Source: Roseibacillus sp. (GTDB lineage Bacteria > Verrucomicrobiota > Verrucomicrobiia > Verrucomicrobiales > Akkermansiaceae). From it: a stretch of DNA of 64,000 nt. Numbering within the stretch: the stretch's first letter is position 1; every line of letters starts with the position of its first letter. Below, piece by piece: positions 51,485-61,895 of this stretch. Below the pieces are notes generated by a model that ran no database searches, had not been told where the DNA came from, and saw only the letters and a program-made list of their open reading frames with translations. Made by a program: the position numbers and the translations under genes. The stretch spans positions 1 to 64,000 of the forward strand of contig NZAC01000019.1 of the NCBI GenBank assembly GCA_002686085.1. The letters run 5' to 3'.

Positions 51485-54376
51485 TTATCTGGCCGCGGGT
51501 GGAGAGGAGGGGGCAATTTTTGGAGGGGAGGTTCTGGGCCTGAGGCCGATCGAAGTCTCCATCCAACCTCCGCACGAGCACCCGGCGCCTCCCTCAGGAA
51601 TCAGGAGCATGCCCTGGGCTGGGATTGTATTCAGCCAGCAACTGGGACGAATTCGCATGAAACGGGATACCGACCCAGTGTCCTTGTTCCATAGGCCAAG
51701 AGGAGAGTTGCCCTCGCCGAGAATCCGAAACATGAGAGCGTTTTTGGTCGCGACTACGGTTGAGCAGCCTCGGCGTGGTCCATAGCTTTCGCCGAGGGGC
51801 TGCCCGGTCCTGAGGTCATGAATATGCGGTGCAAAATACAGCCGGTCCTCAGTGACAACCGGATGCGTAATGTGTGTGCCGTGATGATCGGCCCCCCAGG
51901 GACTTTCGGTTGACCACATCAGAGATCCATCCTGATCATAACTGGTGCAGCGAAAGTTTCCCTTCTTCTGGTAGGTCCCACTGTTGTTGACTGTGCCCTC
52001 GGAAAGAACAGCGAGGTAGCCTTGTGATGTTGCAATACCGTAGGCGGCTTGGACGAAGCCCACTTTTTCGGTCAGGAAGACAGGCTTTGGGCCGGGCTTT
52101 TCCCAAATGACCTTCCCCGTGGTGGCGTCGAGACAGACTGCGGTCAATCCAAGCCATAATCTGCGGTCGGATACTCTGGAGGAGGGTTTCCCCGAAAGGT
52201 CAAGAGAGCGATTCTCGAGGAAGTAAACCCTGCCTCCGTGAAGAGCGATGGTTGCATTCAGAATCAGTCCGCGACCATAGGACCAGATGCCCTCGGCGGT
52301 TGATTTCTGGTAGCCAAAGAGCTGGTCGCTGCAAACCTGTGTGACCTCCACGCCTACCTTGTCGAACCACGCGGCATCGCCCCAGAATTCCCGATACGCA
52401 GAGTTCGCCCAAACAGAGGAACCGATGATGACGTCGTTTTCCTGGGCGACGAAACCCCAGTCGTGGGATTTGCGTTTGGCAGTGGGAAGAAGTAGCGCAT
52501 GACGGAGTTCTCCAGTTCTGGCGCTGAGTATCCAGAGGCGGTCTTTGATAGAGAGATAGACATTCGAGCCATCGACTGACCAGTTGGAGCAGTCGTGAGC
52601 AACGTTGAGCCGGCGCAGAGAGGGAATCTCGTAGGACCATAGCACAGCTCCGTTGTAAGTGTTCAATGCCACCATGCGGTCCATGCCCTGGTGGAAGAGT
52701 CGGCCATTCGCTGCCAGAGGGGCAGGCATCCGAGGTTGGCGATCGATTCCGAAGTCACCCCCCGGATGGCCGATCCACTGAACAGACATCCCTGAAGTGG
52801 CGCTCACATCGCCGAGAGCCTCACCCGTGTATGAGGCGTTACCTGCCGTCCCATACTGGTGGGTCCAATCCCTTGCTCCAGTGAGCTCCCCGCGGCGGAA
52901 AAGGGAGAAGGAGCCTGCCTCCTCCCATCGCCCCGGAGCATTTTCGAAGTCGGGCAACTTCTTGCCGGAAGGCGTGAGGAGGGCTCCACCATCAGGTCGG
53001 AGCAGGCGAAGGCATTCCGAGGCGGAAACAGGCAGAGATTCCCGCTCTGATAGGATAAGATCCGCAAAGCCATCAGTCCAAGGGGTCTCCCCATTGTCGC
53101 CGAGGGAAACGACAGAGATGCGATGGCCAAGAGTGCCGTTCTCATAAAGTTTTTTCCGGACGGACTGGAGAACAGAGGGGTCGGAGTCAGCTGCGACAAT
53201 GTGGAATCGCGATCTGGCGGCCAAGGCAGAGGCCAGTGCGCCATCTTCGAGCCCGAGAATGAGGAGGTAGCCGTTCTGATCCGCAGTAGCTTTCAGAGCG
53301 GTAGTGGCGAGCGCCTCGGTGTCTTCTGAGAGGGTTTGGGGGCCTCTTACAGGGGTAGGAGAAAGATTAAACTTGGTATCGAATTCAAACATCTCGCTGA
53401 GGCGACGACGTTTATTTTCGAGCAGTGCGATACGGTAGCGATAGGTGGTCGCCCTTTTCAGTGCAGCGAGGTCTACGTCATAGCGCCCATCTGAAGATTC
53501 CACTTCCTCTTTGTGCTCCAGTATTCCTTTCTTCCCTTCGCCATAGTAGAGAATGGCCTTTTGAGCGGGAGCCTGCCACGAGACCGTGGCGGTATCGGGG
53601 TCAGGGAAAGCGACTCTGGGCTGGACCGAAAAGGTAGCTGGTTGCTCGTCATTCACTTCAATATTATCGATCACCCACCACCAGTGGTTGGATCCGATCT
53701 TCCTCCATTCGATCCGCATCGTACTTGCTCCTTCGGGGTTTTTGAGCGCCACCCGGATGGTCTCGCTGTAGGCAGTCGATTTGCCCTCATCGAAGCGAAG
53801 AACTTCAATTCCCTCCTGGTTATCATAAGAAACCATGACGGTTCCAGTCTGGGATTCAGCCTGCCACCCTGAATCAAATTTCAGGGTTAGGCTCATTGGG
53901 TCGGCTCTCGAGATATCAATTGATGGAGTCCGTAAGGTCGCATCGAAGGGTCTTCCTCCCGGGGCGTCATCGAATTCATCACTGTCAGCAATAGCGATTA
54001 CGTTCGTGCCGAGCGAAAATTTCTCGCGTCGCTGACCTGGGGCTGCATCAGCCCACCCCTTGGGAGAGGCAAATGTCCACCCCGACCACTCGACCACCCC
54101 GCCTTTCCCATGTGATGCATTCTTAATCATGTGCCACCCCAGGAGAGCGCCGGCTTTCTGTGCGGTTGGTAAATCCAGCCAGTCAGTCCCATCTCCGTTG
54201 GGTTCAGACGGGAAAGGAAGTAGCCCCGGCTCAGTGGCCAAGGAGTCAAAGTTCTCGCTGAAATAAGTTGTGACTCCAGAGAAATTGTCACTCTCCTGGG
54301 CAATGACGAACGGCAGGCCGCAACCAGCAATTACAGCCGGGGTGACCCGTGATATCAATTTGCAGATCATTCCCAT
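51485..54376 (-). CDS. Exported protein: beta domain, FN3-like, methyltransferase-like and PQQ propeller
   Basis: A 963-residue exported protein. Order: signal peptide (1-26), a jelly-roll/MAM-like domain (about 35-243, with WWWVIDNIEV), an FN3/phosphatase-N-like domain (about 250-335, ATVSWQAPAQKAILYYGEG), a class I SAM-methyltransferase-like Rossmann segment (about 355-495: GYLLILGLEDGALASALAA, HIVAADSDPSVLQSVRKKL, ECLRLLRPDGGAL), a PQQ-type propeller (about 500-930: VALNTYNGAVLWSYEIP, VCLDATTGKVIWEKPG), and a C-terminal SCWLNTIPAQG...GCSCGGW block with three cysteines. The methyltransferase segment has a degenerate glycine motif (GLEDGA instead of GxGxG). First gene of the exported three-gene module; a soluble methyltransferase-like domain outside the cytoplasm is odd. 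Confidence 0.85.
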   Translation of the reverse strand: MGMICKLISRVTPAVIAGCGLPFVIAQESDNFSGVTTYFSENFDSLATEPGLLPFPSEPNGDGTDWLDLPTAQKAGALLGWHMIKNASHGKGGVVEWSGWTFASPKGWADAAPGQRREKFSLGTNVIAIADSDEFDDAPGGRPFDATLRTPSIDISRADPMSLTLKFDSGWQAESQTGTVMVSYDNQEGIEVLRFDEGKSTAYSETIRVALKNPEGASTMRIEWRKIGSNHWWWVIDNIEVNDEQPATFSVQPRVAFPDPDTATVSWQAPAQKAILYYGEGKKGILEHKEEVESSDGRYDVDLAALKRATTYRYRIALLENKRRRLSEMFEFDTKFNLSPTPVRGPQTLSEDTEALATTALKATADQNGYLLILGLEDGALASALAARSRFHIVAADSDPSVLQSVRKKLYENGTLGHRISVVSLGDNGETPWTDGFADLILSERESLPVSASECLRLLRPDGGALLTPSGKKLPDFENAPGRWEEAGSFSLFRRGELTGARDWTHQYGTAGNASYTGEALGDVSATSGMSVQWIGHPGGDFGIDRQPRMPAPLAANGRLFHQGMDRMVALNTYNGAVLWSYEIPSLRRLNVAHDCSNWSVDGSNVYLSIKDRLWILSARTGELRHALLLPTAKRKSHDWGFVAQENDVIIGSSVWANSAYREFWGDAAWFDKVGVEVTQVCSDQLFGYQKSTAEGIWSYGRGLILNATIALHGGRVYFLENRSLDLSGKPSSRVSDRRLWLGLTAVCLDATTGKVIWEKPGPKPVFLTEKVGFVQAAYGIATSQGYLAVLSEGTVNNSGTYQKKGNFRCTSYDQDGSLMWSTESPWGADHHGTHITHPVVTEDRLYFAPHIHDLRTGQPLGESYGPRRGCSTVVATKNALMFRILGEGNSPLGLWNKDTGSVSRFMRIRPSCWLNTIPAQGMLLIPEGGAGCSCGGWMETSIGLRPRTSPPKIAPSSPPAAR

Positions 54377-54562
54377 GTCCCTGAACCTAGGCAGCCTAGG
54401 CTTATGTGCGGCCGAGGGAAAAGAATAACATTCCAGATCTTCCGGACAGGAGCCTAATCACAGGAAATAATAATCCAGAGGGTGACTTGCCCGTCCTTCT
54501 GTAAAGGGATCTGAGTCCGGAGGATCCTAAGCCTGCTTTTTCTGACTAACGAAGCGTCTGGA

Positions 54563-55873
54563 TTACTTGCCGGGAACGATTTTCCAGATCTCCCCATTTT
54601 TTCCTGATGGCCCCTTGCCTGTGTTGGTGAGCACGTAGACCTCTCCGGTTTGGTCATATCCGAATCCAATGACCATCCTCGAAATTGGGCCGGCTGGGGT
54701 CTTTGCGCCGGGGATTACTTTCATGGTCCAAGTCGTCTTGGAGTCCCGGATGCCACCATAGAGACCATATTTTTTTCCTGCCCAGCTTTGGGCCCAGTCT
54801 GCAAAGAGGTAGACTCCGTTGAGCCCGGGGATCGCCTTACCTCTGTAGACATGCCCCCCGGTGACACTGACTCCATAACCGGCAGCTTTGCCGAGGCCGT
54901 CGTGGTGAGGGTAGACAAGCACCGGTGCGACGAATCCCTCCGGCGCAGCTGATACCTCCAACGTGCATGGCTCACTTGGTTTCAGCTGATCGAAGGGAGC
55001 ATAACCTTCGTAGCGGGGCCAGCCGAAGTTGCCAGCAGAGAGGACGTTGATTTCCTCAAAGCGATTTTGACCAACATCTGCGACGATAATATCTCCGCTC
55101 TCATGGTCGACGGTGATGCCCCACGGATTGCGAATTCCCCAGGCGTAGATCTCCTCTCTCCCGTCCTGGCTGCCCTTGAAGGGGTTGCCATCAGGGATGG
55201 CGTAAGGGTCTTTGGAATCAATGTCGAAACGCAGAACTTTACCAAGATAGCGATTGAGAGCCTGTCCGTTACCGCCCTTTTCGTGCCCGCCTTCCGGAGA
55301 GCCCTTTGGGTCAAGGTCGTTGGCGGCGCCCCCGTCACCAAGCCCGAGGTAAAGAAATCCATCTTTCCCAAAAACCAGATTGCCTCCATCGTGATTCCAC
55401 TGTGGCTGGTCCACGGTGAAGATGATGCGCTCGCTTCTCGTGTCAGCCGTTCCGTCAGCCTTGACTTTAAATTCCGAAAGATGTGCCGTGTGATCAAAAT
55501 TCTCAGTTCCCCCTGACGCGAGTGGTGCGCTGTAGTACACATACACCTTTCTGGTGGATTTGAACTGAGGGTGGAGCGCGACTCCGAGAGATCCACGTTC
55601 GTCGAAACCTTTTTTCAGATTCACAATGGACTTGCGGAGATCGAGGAAGGCTTTGCCAGGTTTCCCTCCTTTCTCGTCAAGAAAGTGAATGACGCCTGTT
55701 TGGTCGACAACGAGATACGCCTGCTCGCCCTCTCCATATGGGATCATGCTGAGGGGTGAGACAAAGCCAGATGCAAACTTCTCATAGCTCACGTTGGGAA
55801 GTTCCTCTGCGGCCTGGAGGGTGGGCAGGGCAAGAGTGAGAGCCAGGGCTGGGAGAAGAAATCGTGGTGTCAT
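54563..55873 (-). CDS. PQQ-dependent sugar dehydrogenase-like protein (GSDH family)
   Basis: A 436-residue periplasmic protein of the glucose/sorbosone dehydrogenase family with a six-bladed propeller. The start ATG at 55873 gives a signal peptide (FLLPALALTLALPTLQAAE). Family blocks: PLSMIPYGEGEQAYLVVDQTG, GSLGVALHPQF, QPQWNHDGGNLVFGKDGFLYLGLGDGG, YAWGIRNPWGITVDHESGD, IIVADVGQNRFEEIN, and TGGHVYRGKAIPGLNGVYLFADW. These can bind PQQ and oxidise aldoses outside the cell, but substrate and cofactor use vary. It precedes the 963-residue gene on the same strand by 186 bases. Confidence 0.92.
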   Translation of the reverse strand: MTPRFLLPALALTLALPTLQAAEELPNVSYEKFASGFVSPLSMIPYGEGEQAYLVVDQTGVIHFLDEKGGKPGKAFLDLRKSIVNLKKGFDERGSLGVALHPQFKSTRKVYVYYSAPLASGGTENFDHTAHLSEFKVKADGTADTRSERIIFTVDQPQWNHDGGNLVFGKDGFLYLGLGDGGAANDLDPKGSPEGGHEKGGNGQALNRYLGKVLRFDIDSKDPYAIPDGNPFKGSQDGREEIYAWGIRNPWGITVDHESGDIIVADVGQNRFEEINVLSAGNFGWPRYEGYAPFDQLKPSEPCTLEVSAAPEGFVAPVLVYPHHDGLGKAAGYGVSVTGGHVYRGKAIPGLNGVYLFADWAQSWAGKKYGLYGGIRDSKTTWTMKVIPGAKTPAGPISRMVIGFGYDQTGEVYVLTNTGKGPSGKNGEIWKIVPGK

Positions 55874-56049
55874 CTTGATAGTATTCTGCGCGTTTCCGGT
55901 GGTTTGGCAACCCGTCATTAATAGGCACACGTTGATGGGACCGGAAGGGATGAATCGGTAAATATTCAGATGCCTGAATCTCGTATCATCCTAAATTGTT
56001 ACCCTGTGTTTTTCTTGCCATTGGCTGGACGGGCTGGAGGATCAGTCCC

Positions 56050-57471
56050 TTGAATCCGCGTCTATTTCCAGCGCTCTCTGCGATCTTTCTGGCTCATGCT
56101 GTTCCCGTGCCGGCTGCGAAAGCTCAGAAAGTTCATCCACCGAATATCATTTTGATCATAGCGGATGACCTTGGCTACGGAGACCTTGGATGTTTCGGCC
56201 AGAAAGTGCTGAAAACACCTCGAATCGATGGGATGGCTTCCGAGGGAATGCGGTTCACGCAATTCTATGCGGGATCGACGGTATGTGCGCCCTCACGGAG
56301 CGTCCTGATGACAGGGCGGCATATGGGCCGAACGGTCGTACGGGGTAATTCAACCCGGCCTGTGATTCTTCGTCCGGAGGACCCTAACCTCGCGTCACTC
56401 CTGAAAAGCGCAGGTTATCGAACGGCCTGTATTGGAAAATGGGGATTGGGAACTCCCGACAACATAAGTAATCCAAATGATATCGGATTTGATCATTTCT
56501 TTGGCTATGTGGATATGTGGCACGCGCACAACTTTTATCCTGAGTTCCTGATCCGGAACGGTGAGGTGCAGCAGTTACGTAACGAGGTGGCCCCGCGCTG
56601 GAAGCCCTTTCAGCAACCGGGGAGGCCCCAGGCAGGGCGGGGAGTAGCGATCAAGCGGGTTGACTATGCCCCTGACCTCTTCATTGCCGAGGTTCAGAAA
56701 TTTATCCGCGACAGCCACAGGGAGCCATTTTTCCTTTTTCATTCTCTCAACACACCTCATGCCAATAACGAGGCAGGTTCCAAGGGGATGGAAGTGTCGG
56801 ATCTGGGGGAGTTTTCGGACAAGGACTGGCCGGCTCCTGAGAAGGGCTTCGCTGCCATGATTCGCAATATCGATCGTGATGTCGGTCGGATCCTTGATTT
56901 GCTCAAGGAGCTCAAGATTGAGAAGGATACCCTGGTCATCTTCAGCTCGGATAACGGGCCCCACCAGGAGGGTGGACACCGGGCAGATTTCTTTGATTCA
57001 AATGGCCCCCTGCGTGGAACCAAGAGGGATCTTACGGAAGGAGGAATCCGTGTGCCCGCCATTGCCTGGTGGCCGGGAACCATTGATCCCGGGGCAGTGG
57101 ACGACGCTCACTGGTATTTTGGCGACCTGATGGCGACCGCTGCGGAACTTGCTGGAGTAGAGCCTCCCGCCAACATCGACAGCGACAGTTTTGTGGCGCC
57201 CCTGCTGGGCGAACCCCGTGAGAAGCGTTGGACCCGGAAATCCCTCATGTATTGGGAGTTCTACGAGAGAGGGTCGGCCCAGGCGGTTCGTTTTGGGAAG
57301 TGGAAGGCCATTCGTAAGCCGATGTTCACTGGGAAGATCGAGCTCTACGACATGTCGAATGATCCGGGGGAAAAGCACGATTACAGCAGGAGGCGACCTG
57401 ATCTGGCCAGGCAGGCGGCCGGGTTAATGGACCGTGCTCACGAGGGCGATCCGAACTGGAAGGTCAGATAG
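56050..57471 (+). CDS. Exported arylsulfatase-family enzyme
   Basis: A 473-residue sulfatase that releases sulfate from sugar or aryl esters. The frame opens at TTG 55996, but TTG 56050 has GGAGG nine bases upstream and places the signal peptide (LFPALSAIFLAHAVPVPAAKA) at the N terminus. The active site Cys79 in CAPSRSVLMTGR is changed to formylglycine by the FGE enzyme. Metal residues are in IIADDLGYGDLG and FSSDNGPHQEGGHRADFF. The C-terminal part has the typical YDMSNDPGEKHDYS turn. Sulfatases like this are common in bacteria that eat marine sulfated polysaccharides. It is divergent from the GSDH gene. Confidence 0.94.
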   Translation: MNPRLFPALSAIFLAHAVPVPAAKAQKVHPPNIILIIADDLGYGDLGCFGQKVLKTPRIDGMASEGMRFTQFYAGSTVCAPSRSVLMTGRHMGRTVVRGNSTRPVILRPEDPNLASLLKSAGYRTACIGKWGLGTPDNISNPNDIGFDHFFGYVDMWHAHNFYPEFLIRNGEVQQLRNEVAPRWKPFQQPGRPQAGRGVAIKRVDYAPDLFIAEVQKFIRDSHREPFFLFHSLNTPHANNEAGSKGMEVSDLGEFSDKDWPAPEKGFAAMIRNIDRDVGRILDLLKELKIEKDTLVIFSSDNGPHQEGGHRADFFDSNGPLRGTKRDLTEGGIRVPAIAWWPGTIDPGAVDDAHWYFGDLMATAAELAGVEPPANIDSDSFVAPLLGEPREKRWTRKSLMYWEFYERGSAQAVRFGKWKAIRKPMFTGKIELYDMSNDPGEKHDYSRRRPDLARQAAGLMDRAHEGDPNWKVR

Positions 57472-57629
57472 GTAATCTCCTTGAAGCGTTAGTGATGGAA
57501 GTGCGCGCCATAGTCCGCAAGCTCTGGGCGGGCGCGGGGAGGAGGTGAGCGGAGAGGCATATGACTCCCGTGGGATTGCAGTGTATTATAAGCCTCGAGC
57601 ATAACAGTCGAATCCTCCTCTGTTGGGAA

Positions 57630-59180
<1,551 letters not shown>

Positions 59181-59459
59181 CCAATTAGCTCTATGAGAAC
59201 AGCTATCCTGCCGTCCCCCTGAACCCGTATTCTTAATTAGGTGAAGGGTCTCGTCTTCTTCCTGCGTCTTGCCGGTAGGGCGTCTGTTGAAGTCCCGGCT
59301 GATGACTACCTCGAAGGTATTTCTATTTCTCTCAAAGCGATCCTTGAGTCCATCAGGAACGGCGCCAGTGGACCGGAGTAATCAGGCGGTCTGGTTTTCC
59401 AGAGGGGAAGCTTCGTTCTTGGCGTTGTTTTTGTTGGAGAAAGAAGGCAGATTGTCTGG

Positions 59460-61895
59460 GTGACTTTCCTGCGTTTTCTACTCCTGGGGGTTCTTCTGGT
59501 TCTTGCGGGGACAGCCCCCCGGGGTGCCGCCGAGCTTTCCGTGGAAGACAGGAAGTTTCTGAAGGCTCACGCGGGGCGGCTACTGGAGCTTATTGAGGAG
59601 GCCCGGGAGAGGAATTATGAAGAAGTGCTGGAAGAGGCCATGGAAAGAGTAGGGGAGTTGCAGGACGAATGGAGAGAGGCCCGGGAGGACGGGGAGGAGT
59701 GGGCGGGGCTCATGGTCGGGGAAATGGCAAACGAGGCGGCCCTCGATTATCTGGTGTGGAAGTTCGAAGAAGGTGAGATAGAGGAGGGTGAGGCAGAAGA
59801 GACTCTCCGGGATTTGATGGAGGAGCGTTGGCGGATTGAAAATGGAATCACGGAGAGGGAAATGAAGATGGTTGAGGTAGACGGTAATGCGGATCTCGCG
59901 GCAGAGCTTGCTGAGGAATTGACATGGCGGAAAGAGAATCCCCGCAAAGCAGTTAATGAAATGATCGCAGAGTTTCTGGGAGAACTTGAGGGGCTCGGTG
60001 AGGAAAGGAAGGAGGTCGAAGCTGAAGGAGAGGAATTCGTGGGAGAGATATATATTCCGCCGCCGTTGGACCGCGAAGAGAGCGAGAGCGTACTTGAGGG
60101 GGTCACTTTTCAGTATGAGAAGCATATCGTGGTTGCTCTGGAGACCTACTGCTTCGATTGTCATGACTCTTCCAGCGCGAAAGGAGACCTCGACCTCGAG
60201 AAGGCCCTTCTAGAAAAGCCTCTCGTACGGAATCGGCTTCTATGGGAAAATGTAGCGGAGCGGATTCGAAGTGGGGATATGCCACCAAAGAAAAAGCCGC
60301 AACCAGCTGCTGAGGACAGACTGCGGCTTCGTGCGTGGTTGCGGCAGGAAATTGAGCACTTCCCCTACGAGAAAGTACGCGACCCTGGCTACGCCCCTGC
60401 GAGGCGCCTTACCCGGGAGGAATATAATCGAACTATTCGGGATCTTGTCGGTCTTGATCTGCGCCCGGCCGACCAGTTTCCAGTAGATTTCAGTGGAACA
60501 AGTGGTTTTTCGAACAGCTCCAATACCTTGTTTCTGGCGACTGCCCACCTCGACCGATACCTGACTGCGGCCGAGGAGGTTATCGATGTGGTGCGTAATG
60601 TGCCGCAGGCTTGGGCGGCACTGAAGGGAGACGGTGGAAGTGACGAGAGCCTCCGGCGCTTCGCCCGGCTGGCCTTTCGGAGAACACCCGGGAGCCGCGA
60701 GCTTAAAGAATTAAGAAGCCATCTGAAGCTTGCTCGTGATGCAGGGCAGTCAGAGGAGGATGCGCTGGCAACAGCCCTCAAGTTGGTTTTGATCTCACCT
60801 CATTTTTTGCTCAGGGTCGAGAAGGCGGGGCTTCCGGGGGTAGAGGAAAGAGTAGCCGCCACGGATCTCGCTTCACGTCTTTCTTACTTTCTCTGGGCGT
60901 CTTCTCCTGACGAAAAACTTCTCGGAGCAGCAGAGGGCGGGCTTCTTGAGGATAAGACAGGACGCGAAAACGAGATAGGCCGAATGCTTTCAGATCCCCG
61001 TAGTCTGGCCCTTGGGGAAGTTTTTGCTGGTGAGTGGCTAGGAACGCATAATGTCGGACCCCGCATTCGTAAAGATCCCATCGACAATCCATGGTGTACA
61101 GAATCATTGATGAAGGCCATGCGAGATGAGACTGCGCTTTTTATTCATTCCCTGATCCGTGAAAACGCTCCCGTAGAGCGCATGATTAATGCCCGCTATA
61201 CCTTTCTCAACGAGGAGCTCGCCCGGTTTTACCGCATTCCCGGAGTGGATGGAGACGCGATGAGGAAAGTATCTCTGAAGACTCCTCGTCGGGGAGGGCT
61301 TCTCGGTCATGCAAGCATCCTTGCGGCGACTTCGTTTCCCGATCGCACGAGTCCGGTAGTGAGAGGCACTTGGATTCTCACTACTCTGCTGGGAACGCCG
61401 CCCCCGCCACCACCTCCCAATGTTCCAGAAATTGAGGGCGGTGGGCGAGGACGGGACGGTGTTCGTAATCTCCGGGAGCAGCTTGAGGTTCACAGGCGTT
61501 CGGAGCGTTGTGCAGGGTGTCACTCAAGAATTGATCCCCTCGGTTTCGCGCTCGAGAATTACGCGGAGTTTGGGCAGTGGCGGTCAAATGTGGACAATCG
61601 GGGGACCTTACCCAATGGAGCTCGGTTCCGCGGCCCGGAGGGTCTTAAAATCGCCCTTCGAGAGTGGCGACTCGATGATCTCGGGATGCAGGTGATTCGC
61701 AAAATGATGGCCTATGGCCTTGGCCGACAGCTGGAATATTACGATGAGGGAGCGGTTCGAGAGATCGCGGCCAGATTGAAACCGTCTGGTTATCCCATGG
61801 GTGACATGGTAAAAGAAGTGGCAGAAAGCCGGCCATTTCTCATGCGGCGGTTGCCTGTTAATACAGAACCCGCTGTGCCCTCCACTTCAGAATGA
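59460..61895 (+). CDS. Planctomycete-type cytochrome protein (DUF1587/1592/1588/1585) with Glu-rich coiled coil
   Basis: An 811-residue exported protein; GTG 59460 starts the signal peptide (FLRFLLLGVLLVLAGTAPRGAAE). Residues of about 27-205 are very acidic and helical (for example EEARERNYEEVLEEAMERV), and look like a long coiled coil not usual in this family. The first heme motif is CFDCH at 231-235, with MPPKKK nearby, then DUF1587/1595/1592 (about 310-560, YNRTIRDLVGLDL; RLSYFLWASSPDEKLL), DUF1588 (about 600-690, RGGLLGHASILAATSFPDRTSP) with a second heme motif CAGCH at 684-688, and DUF1585 at the end (YGLGRQLEYYD). Translated together with the DUF1552 gene (ATGA overlap). Confidence 0.92.
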   Translation: MTFLRFLLLGVLLVLAGTAPRGAAELSVEDRKFLKAHAGRLLELIEEARERNYEEVLEEAMERVGELQDEWREAREDGEEWAGLMVGEMANEAALDYLVWKFEEGEIEEGEAEETLRDLMEERWRIENGITEREMKMVEVDGNADLAAELAEELTWRKENPRKAVNEMIAEFLGELEGLGEERKEVEAEGEEFVGEIYIPPPLDREESESVLEGVTFQYEKHIVVALETYCFDCHDSSSAKGDLDLEKALLEKPLVRNRLLWENVAERIRSGDMPPKKKPQPAAEDRLRLRAWLRQEIEHFPYEKVRDPGYAPARRLTREEYNRTIRDLVGLDLRPADQFPVDFSGTSGFSNSSNTLFLATAHLDRYLTAAEEVIDVVRNVPQAWAALKGDGGSDESLRRFARLAFRRTPGSRELKELRSHLKLARDAGQSEEDALATALKLVLISPHFLLRVEKAGLPGVEERVAATDLASRLSYFLWASSPDEKLLGAAEGGLLEDKTGRENEIGRMLSDPRSLALGEVFAGEWLGTHNVGPRIRKDPIDNPWCTESLMKAMRDETALFIHSLIRENAPVERMINARYTFLNEELARFYRIPGVDGDAMRKVSLKTPRRGGLLGHASILAATSFPDRTSPVVRGTWILTTLLGTPPPPPPPNVPEIEGGGRGRDGVRNLREQLEVHRRSERCAGCHSRIDPLGFALENYAEFGQWRSNVDNRGTLPNGARFRGPEGLKIALREWRLDDLGMQVIRKMMAYGLGRQLEYYDEGAVREIAARLKPSGYPMGDMVKEVAESRPFLMRRLPVNTEPAVPSTSE

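Noticed and set aside
54377-54562. A possible terminator between the 963-residue protein gene and the GSDH-type gene
   Set aside because: GGATCC-centred dyads exist near 54520 but have no T run in the direction of transcription.
59181-59459. A possible small gene (59269-59463) before the cytochrome gene
   Set aside because: A 64-residue frame with no features that overlaps the GTG start of the next gene; I saw nothing else in this 279-base gap.
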